Assembly: GCA_003520455.1 (NCBI GenBank)
Contig: DOUV01000672.1
Location: 1-21,054 of the forward strand
Direction: 5' to 3'
Length of the DNA stretch: 21,054 nt
Source of the DNA: Chloroflexota bacterium
GTDB taxonomy: Bacteria > Chloroflexota > Anaerolineae > Ardenticatenales > Ardenticatenaceae
Below, one piece after another: positions 16,811-21,054 of the stretch; within the stretch, counting starts at the first letter, position 1; every line of letters starts with the position of its first letter. The position numbers were made by a program, and so were the translations under genes. The notes beneath the pieces were generated by a model. That model ran no database searches and was not told where the DNA came from. It saw nothing but the letters and a program-made list of their open reading frames with translations.

Positions 16811-17650
16811 ATGGCTCAATTGGCGATGCTGATCGATGTGACCAGGTGTATGGGCTGCCGGGCGTGCCAGGTAGCCTGCAAGGAGTGGAACGAGCTTCGC
16901 GCCAAGACTACGAGAAACTGGGGAAGCTACGAGAATCCGCCAGACCTGTCCCCGAACACCTGGACGCGCATTCGGTTTATGGAATCCGGTGAGAAGGGGA
17001 CAGTACCATGGCAATTCTTCAAAGAGCAGTGTCTCCATTGTACCGACGCGCCCTGTGTCAAAGTGTGCCCAACGGCGGCATTGAAGAACAATCCGCTCGG
17101 CTTTGTCTCCTTCGAGCGGGACCTCTGCAACGGCTGCGGCTACTGCGCTGAGTTCTGCCCCTTCGGCGTGCCGCGCATGGAAATCATCAACACCCTGACG
17201 GGCGAAGCCAAGGCGTCGAAATGCCACCTGTGCCAGGATCGCGTAACCAATGGCTACGAGCCGGCCTGCATCTGGGCCTGCCCCGCCGAGGCCCTCTCCT
17301 TCGGCGACCGCGAGACGATGATCGCCAAGGGCCAGGAGCGGGTGGCCAGGCTCCAGGCCGGGGCCAGCCGTAAGTTTCCCGATGCCAACCTGTACGGTGT
17401 TGACGTACTGGGCGGTCTGGGCGCCATGTACGTCCTTCCGGAGAAACCCGATAAGTACAGACCGGCGAAACCCAATACGTTCGGCCTGCCGGCAAACCCC
17501 GAATCCGCGTTCACCCTGGCCACGGCCTGGCAGAGCATCCTACAACCCCTGGGTGAACTGGTTATTGGGGCCGGCATCGTCGGCGTAGCCATCAACTGGA
17601 TTATGACACGACGCCAGGTGAATCAACAGGAGGCACAACATGGCGACTAG
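16811..17650 (+). CDS. fdnH: Formate dehydrogenase beta subunit, four [4Fe-4S] clusters
   Basis: This 279-residue ferredoxin-like subunit carries sixteen Cys in four groups: 13/16/19/23, 74/77/82/86, 106/109/112/116 and 138/141/153/157, the standard arrangement for DMSO-reductase-family beta subunits. It passes electrons from the alpha subunit to the cytochrome b. A single transmembrane helix near 244-266 (GELVIGAGIVGVAINWIM) anchors it, as in FdnH. The start is ATG at 16811, 8 nt after AGGAGG; a GTG at 16802 overlaps that ribosome site and is rejected. It begins 15 bp after the alpha stop and overlaps the gamma gene by 11 bp. Confidence 0.94.
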   Translation: MAQLAMLIDVTRCMGCRACQVACKEWNELRAKTTRNWGSYENPPDLSPNTWTRIRFMESGEKGTVPWQFFKEQCLHCTDAPCVKVCPTAALKNNPLGFVSFERDLCNGCGYCAEFCPFGVPRMEIINTLTGEAKASKCHLCQDRVTNGYEPACIWACPAEALSFGDRETMIAKGQERVARLQAGASRKFPDANLYGVDVLGGLGAMYVLPEKPDKYRPAKPNTFGLPANPESAFTLATAWQSILQPLGELVIGAGIVGVAINWIMTRRQVNQQEAQHGD

Positions 17651-18305
17651 ATGGATTCGACGCTTCAGTACGGTTCAACAGTGGTGGCACTGGATCTTCG
17701 CTCTCTCCTTTATTTTGGCGACGGTCACGGGCGTGTTCCTGTACATTCCCCAGTTCGCGGCATTCACGATTGGGGCAGCCGGTGGGGCCAGCCGACTCCT
17801 GCACCGCGTGGGTGCAGCCGGTCTGGTTCTCGCCGTACTGATCTATCTGATCTTTGGCTTCCGGGACTTCGTAGCGGACATGCGCGAGGTATTCGCCGAC
17901 GCTGCGCCGGGTGAGCGGATCCGATGGCTCTCAGGGGCCTTCACTCGCTACTACTGGGGCGGCGAGAAAGGCGACATGCCGGACGAGGGCCGGTACAACG
18001 CCGGCCAGACACTGAACTACGGAATCCAGGTGGTTGGCTTCATCGTACTGCTGGTCACCGGCCTGGTCATGTGGTTTGGCGTCGGGGCCGTGCTCCGTGG
18101 CCTCTTCCAGACCAGCGTGATCCTGCATGACATCGCGGCTATCATCGTAGTAGGGTTCTTCCTGCTCCATCTGTATCTCAGCACGCTGCACCCCATGACC
18201 AAGGAGTCCATCACCGGGATGGTGACCGGGATGGTCACCGAGGAGTACGCCAGAACGCACCACCCCAGGTGGTACGAGGAGGTCAGCGGGGAGGAGACCT
18301 CATAA
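17640..18305 (+). CDS. fdnI: Formate dehydrogenase gamma subunit, cytochrome b556
   Basis: This 221-residue membrane protein has four helices (about 14-36, 55-74, 126-150 and 160-184). Candidate heme ligands are His17 (WWHW), His55, His163 (ILHD) and His177 (LLHLY); the 14-residue gap between the last two equals that in the E. coli FdnI subunit. It anchors the complex and hands electrons to quinone. A 50-residue loop between helices 2 and 3 contains RYYWGGEKGDMPDEGRYNAG, a stretch typical of the family. GGAGGCACAAC precedes the ATG, which lies within the beta gene; its TAA overlaps the fdhE ATG by one base. Confidence 0.92.
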   Translation: MATRWIRRFSTVQQWWHWIFALSFILATVTGVFLYIPQFAAFTIGAAGGASRLLHRVGAAGLVLAVLIYLIFGFRDFVADMREVFADAAPGERIRWLSGAFTRYYWGGEKGDMPDEGRYNAGQTLNYGIQVVGFIVLLVTGLVMWFGVGAVLRGLFQTSVILHDIAAIIVVGFFLLHLYLSTLHPMTKESITGMVTGMVTEEYARTHHPRWYEEVSGEETS

Positions 18306-19150
18306 TGGCGACCAGCAACGACCCGCGGACGGTGCTCGAGGCGCTGGCCCGACAGCGGGAAGCGCGGCCCGAGTTGCAAGAGGTGATCGACGTCCACCAC
18401 GCGGTACTTACCGTTCAGATGGGCGTATCTGTCGCAGAACCGCCGCCTGCCCCTGACACCGAAGCCGTGCAGGTTGCGGTCGAGCAGGGAACGCCGCTGC
18501 TTTCATCCGGCACCGTGCAGGTGGACTGGGATGATTTCACGGCGGTGTACAACGATATCTGCGACGTTGTCGCAGATCACCGCCCGGAGCTCGCGGGTGA
18601 GCTGGCCGCGCTCCGGGCGGTGGTGGGAAACGGCCACCCTAGCATCCGGCCACTGATCACCCAGTATCTCGCGGTAGAGCCGCCGGCTATCAACGACGGA
18701 GACAGTGACCTGCTTGATTTCGTCCTCGGCAGCGCGCTGCGCCCGTTCCTGTGGGCGCAGGCGGCCGTCCTGGCCCCCCTGGTCGATGACCGGCAGTGGT
18801 ATCGGAGCCGGTGCCCGGTGTGTGACGGTGAGCCGGATCTGGCCGCCCTGGTTGAGGAGGGGCAGCGCCGACTGCTGTGTTCCCGCTGCGATACGGAATG
18901 GCTCTACCGGCGCATCGGGTGCCCGTTCTGTGAAAATACGGACCACCGCAAACTGGCGTACTACATGGGCGACAACGAGGCATACCGGCTCTACATATGC
19001 GAGGCCTGCTGGCACTACCTCAAGACCGTCGACCAACGCGGGCGGTGGCAGGTGCTGCCGCTACCTGTGGAACGCGTCCTGACCGTTGGTATGGATGTTG
19101 CCGCGGCGGCGGCCGGCTATCACGCGCGGCCGGTAGTGTCCGCCCAGTAG
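18305..19150 (+). CDS. fdhE: Formate dehydrogenase accessory protein FdhE
   Basis: This 281-residue protein has four CxxC pairs in its C-terminal half: 170/173 (CPVC), 192/195 (CSRC), 206/209 (CPFC) and 232/235 (CEAC). This is the FdhE rubredoxin-like pattern, with the DxxxLLDF-type helical region ahead of it. FdhE helps assemble or activate Tat-exported formate dehydrogenases and binds iron in E. coli. The ATG at 18305 shares a base with the fdnI stop (ATAATG), so translation is coupled. An ATG at 18269 is rejected since it lies inside fdnI. Its presence supports that the selenoenzyme upstream is a live respiratory complex. Confidence 0.92.
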   Translation: MATSNDPRTVLEALARQREARPELQEVIDVHHAVLTVQMGVSVAEPPPAPDTEAVQVAVEQGTPLLSSGTVQVDWDDFTAVYNDICDVVADHRPELAGELAALRAVVGNGHPSIRPLITQYLAVEPPAINDGDSDLLDFVLGSALRPFLWAQAAVLAPLVDDRQWYRSRCPVCDGEPDLAALVEEGQRRLLCSRCDTEWLYRRIGCPFCENTDHRKLAYYMGDNEAYRLYICEACWHYLKTVDQRGRWQVLPLPVERVLTVGMDVAAAAAGYHARPVVSAQ

Positions 19151-19197
19151 GCACTGCATTCAGCCGTGTCGACGGAGTGAGTAGTTGACTTGAGAAA

Positions 19198-19344
19198 ATG
19201 ACCGAACTCCAGATCGATGTATCACAGGTATTTGACCTGATGCGCCAACTGCATGCCAGCGCGACGCTGTACCGTACCTGTCGCGGCGTCCACACCTCGG
19301 CCTTGAGCGACGGGGAGCGGCTGATCGCTGGGGCGGCGCGGTAG
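19198..19344 (+). CDS. Possible small protein, 48 residues
   Basis: A short frame begins ATG at 19198 and ends TAG at 19342. Its product MTELQIDVSQVFDLMRQLHA continues with SATLYRTCRGVHTSALSDGE and a short tail. It looks like an ordinary helical small protein and starts 47 bp after fdhE on the same strand. The ribosome site (TTGAG) is weak and no family is recognised. It could be the last gene of the formate dehydrogenase operon. Confidence 0.4.
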   Translation: MTELQIDVSQVFDLMRQLHASATLYRTCRGVHTSALSDGERLIAGAAR

Positions 19345-19379
19345 CGCGGTCGGTTGCGCACGGGGTTAGCCCGCCGTAT

Positions 19380-20051
19380 TCATGCTCTTCGCTGGGCACG
19401 CCTGAACGGCACAGCGATGAGGGCAGTAGCGATGGGAACCGTGTAGTTGAACAGCATGAGAACAATCGGCGGACCCCCTATGCGCACAAAAGGTTCAAAT
19501 ACATAGAGGGCGTTCAAGACACCGTTGATCAGGAACAGCCAGAAAATCGCCGTGTTTGTCCTTCCGCCTCGAAACAAGAAGGCGGCAAAGATCATACCGA
19601 CGCTGAGCATTCCATATCCTAAGAGTTCGAGGTTCAGCGGGATAGAACGCGGATTGAAGAAAGCGTAGATCGCCAGCCCTTCAAGCTCGCCGCTCAGAAG
19701 GCTCGGAGTGACGGCGGTCATCTGGGTGTAATAGTTGTAGCTGATTTGCACCGCATAGACGGTGGTGAAGACCAGCGCCAACAGACTGAGGATCTTCTTG
19801 TCCTGCGGCGTGGTGTCGTGGATGCAGGCCATCATAACGAGAAGGGTAGGGGCCAGCAGGAAGACCGGAAACATCAGCAGGAACATGAGTGTGGCGTTGT
19901 AGGAGGCGGCATACGCCGCAAGCCCGTGCCACTCCACAGCTCCCGGAAAGGCCACGGCAGTCACCGTGAACACGATGGCAAAACTCGCCAGGAACACCGT
20001 GGCAAGGAGCGCCGCCCAGAAACCGATCTGATCGGCCAGTTTGTTCGACAT
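19380..20051 (-). CDS. Hypothetical six- to seven-helix membrane protein
   Basis: This 223-residue protein is strongly hydrophobic, with helices at about 8-34, 52-74, 86-108, 125-160, 165-185 and 195-215. It begins MSNKLADQIGFWAALLATVF and ends in a basic tail (FRRAQRRA), suggesting a cytoplasmic C-terminus. No family is recognised with certainty. The start at 20051 is set by AGGAGAG just ahead and by the patatin stop 11 bp upstream; an in-frame extension to 20498 would lie wholly within the patatin gene. It is very likely co-transcribed with patatin. Confidence 0.75.
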   Translation of the reverse strand: MSNKLADQIGFWAALLATVFLASFAIVFTVTAVAFPGAVEWHGLAAYAASYNATLMFLLMFPVFLLAPTLLVMMACIHDTTPQDKKILSLLALVFTTVYAVQISYNYYTQMTAVTPSLLSGELEGLAIYAFFNPRSIPLNLELLGYGMLSVGMIFAAFLFRGGRTNTAIFWLFLINGVLNALYVFEPFVRIGGPPIVLMLFNYTVPIATALIAVPFRRAQRRA

Positions 20052-20062
20052 AGCACTCTCCT

Positions 20063-21054
20063 CTAGGGTCGTCCGGAGTCTCTTGTCTCTCTTATGGCGT
20101 GTCCGTCCGGCGAGCCGCCCGGGGGCGCCCCGCTGGTTAGGGCTGCGTTCGGCGCCTCGGGGCGATGGGTGTGGGCTGCCACGGCCGCCGAGAGCCGTTC
20201 GATCTCTTGACGGACCTCCTCGAGCGGGAAGGCATGGCGCCACCTTGGCGCGTGTACCCCTTCTCGCTCCGGTCGCGGCAGGCCCTGCGCGGCCAAGTAG
20301 GCTTCGGCCTGGACACGCCCGGCGGCGATCAATGCCGTGGCCTGGCTGAAGTCGTCGAAGGCTGGGAGGCCTTCGCTCGAGAGCGGCAGGTGGTAGAGTC
20401 TGACCTCGGGGTGTAGGGCACAGCGTGCGAGCTCCCGCTCCCACTGTTGGTGCATCAAGGCTCTGATGGACCAGGTCGCAACCTCCGGCAAGCTCCACCG
20501 CCTCGCATTCCGGGGCGGCTGGCCCCAGACGTCGAGCGCGTAGACCTCAGTGGCGCCTTTTTCCAGAGCTACCCCCACCGGTAGGTTCGCCGCCACGGCG
20601 CCGTCAACCAGTAGGCGGCCGCGGTACGCGACCGGCGCGTGCAGCGGCGGAGCGGCGGTGCTGGCCATCAGCGCGTCTAGCATCGATTCCTGAGGGTCCT
20701 CACCGAAGAGGTACAGCCGTCCGGTGGATAAGTCGGCTGCGGTCACGTACAACGCCACCGGCAACTGGCGGAAGAGACGCATCTCACGCGGGATGTGGAC
20801 CTCCAGAAAGGCCCGAAAGGGCTTGCTGGAATAGAGGCTATCGCGGCACCGCAGGAGATGCCAAACCGCCCGGAACAGCCCGCCCGGGTAGATGTCCTCC
20901 TTGGTCACCTGCCGCCAGAGGTCGCCGAGGCGGTCGGCCCCGACCGGCGTCGGATCTGTCGCCAGGAAGGCCGCATTCAGCGCGCCCGCCGAGCTGCCCA
21001 CCAACAGCTGCGGCCGGATGCCCGCTTCCAGCAAGACCTGCAGCGCGCCGACTT
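20063..21054 (-). CDS. Patatin-like phospholipase, N-terminus cut by window edge
   Basis: A serine acyl hydrolase of the patatin family. The visible part starts GALQVLLEAGIRPQLLVGSS with the nucleophile motif GSSAG, as expected just after the missing oxyanion GGGxRG loop. The dyad Asp lies in LLVDGAVAANLPV. The middle contains TGRLYLFGEDPQESMLDALMASTAAPPL, typical of the bacterial RssA-like group, and the end is a helical segment rich in Arg, Glu and Pro. Substrates in this group are membrane phospholipids or lysophospholipids. The frame is open to the edge of the window, so the true start is outside; a TTG at 21034 is not it. A decayed piece of a related gene is at 841-1075. Confidence 0.9.
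   Translation of the reverse strand, partial: VGALQVLLEAGIRPQLLVGSSAGALNAAFLATDPTPVGADRLGDLWRQVTKEDIYPGGLFRAVWHLLRCRDSLYSSKPFRAFLEVHIPREMRLFRQLPVALYVTAADLSTGRLYLFGEDPQESMLDALMASTAAPPLHAPVAYRGRLLVDGAVAANLPVGVALEKGATEVYALDVWGQPPRNARRWSLPEVATWSIRALMHQQWERELARCALHPEVRLYHLPLSSEGLPAFDDFSQATALIAAGRVQAEAYLAAQGLPRPEREGVHAPRWRHAFPLEEVRQEIERLSAAVAAHTHRPEAPNAALTSGAPPGGSPDGHAIRETRDSGRP

Noticed and set aside
15932..17227. A 431-codon minus-strand open frame
   Set aside because: It lies opposite the 3' part of fdnG and the 5' part of fdnH and has no family-like features.
20052..20498. N-terminal extension of the membrane protein at 19380-20051
   Set aside because: It lies wholly within the patatin gene in another frame; the ribosome site supports the start at 20051.

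Overview
The window is a GC-rich bacterial chromosome segment. The combination of a selenocysteine formate dehydrogenase operon, split lycopene cyclase subunits, DUF4396, SPW, YHS and HMA small proteins and a patatin suggests an environmental Chloroflexota-like bacterium. No rRNA or other marker gene is present, so the taxonomy is inference.

Layout. (1) 1-1075, minus strand: gene debris. It holds a frameshifted DUF4396 fragment, a truncated SAM methyltransferase, a small HMA-like metal-binding protein and a decayed patatin fragment. Intact relatives of the DUF4396 and patatin fragments lie at 12009-13061 and 20063-21054. (2) 1298-1913, minus: an SPW-repeat membrane protein and a YHS-domain protein, with an intrinsic terminator between them. 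(3) 2239-9722, plus: a Cys-rich small protein, two overlapping lycopene cyclase half-subunits, an FtsH-type protease, a site-2 protease with CBS domains, a geranylgeranyl-reductase-like flavoprotein, two small membrane proteins and an orphan NarL/FixJ response regulator. (4) 9848-11078, plus: a triple-BON protein and an Hsp20 chaperone. (5) 11228-11368: a 141-bp MITE with 13-bp terminal inverted repeats and a perfect 8-bp target duplication. (6) 12009-13458: an intact DUF4396 membrane protein and a convergent hypothetical gene. (7) 13796-19150, plus: a formate dehydrogenase operon in the order alpha, beta, gamma, fdhE. The alpha gene is read through an in-frame UGA (Sec186) followed by a SECIS-like hairpin. 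(8) 19380-21054, minus: a patatin-like phospholipase running off the window edge and a polytopic membrane protein 11 bp downstream of it.

The formate dehydrogenase would be a Tat-exported, membrane-anchored respiratory enzyme passing electrons from formate through four FeS clusters in the beta subunit to a cytochrome b. FtsH, the site-2 protease, BON and Hsp20 proteins suggest envelope and protein-quality stress functions. The small HMA and YHS proteins suggest metal handling.

The most notable non-coding signals are a repeat family present three times (3391-3493, 6651-6751, 13607-13676), always in the same orientation 66-120 bp ahead of a same-strand gene and with a compensatory base-pair change in its stem, and the MITE. 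I found no tRNA, rRNA, CRISPR array or complete insertion sequence.
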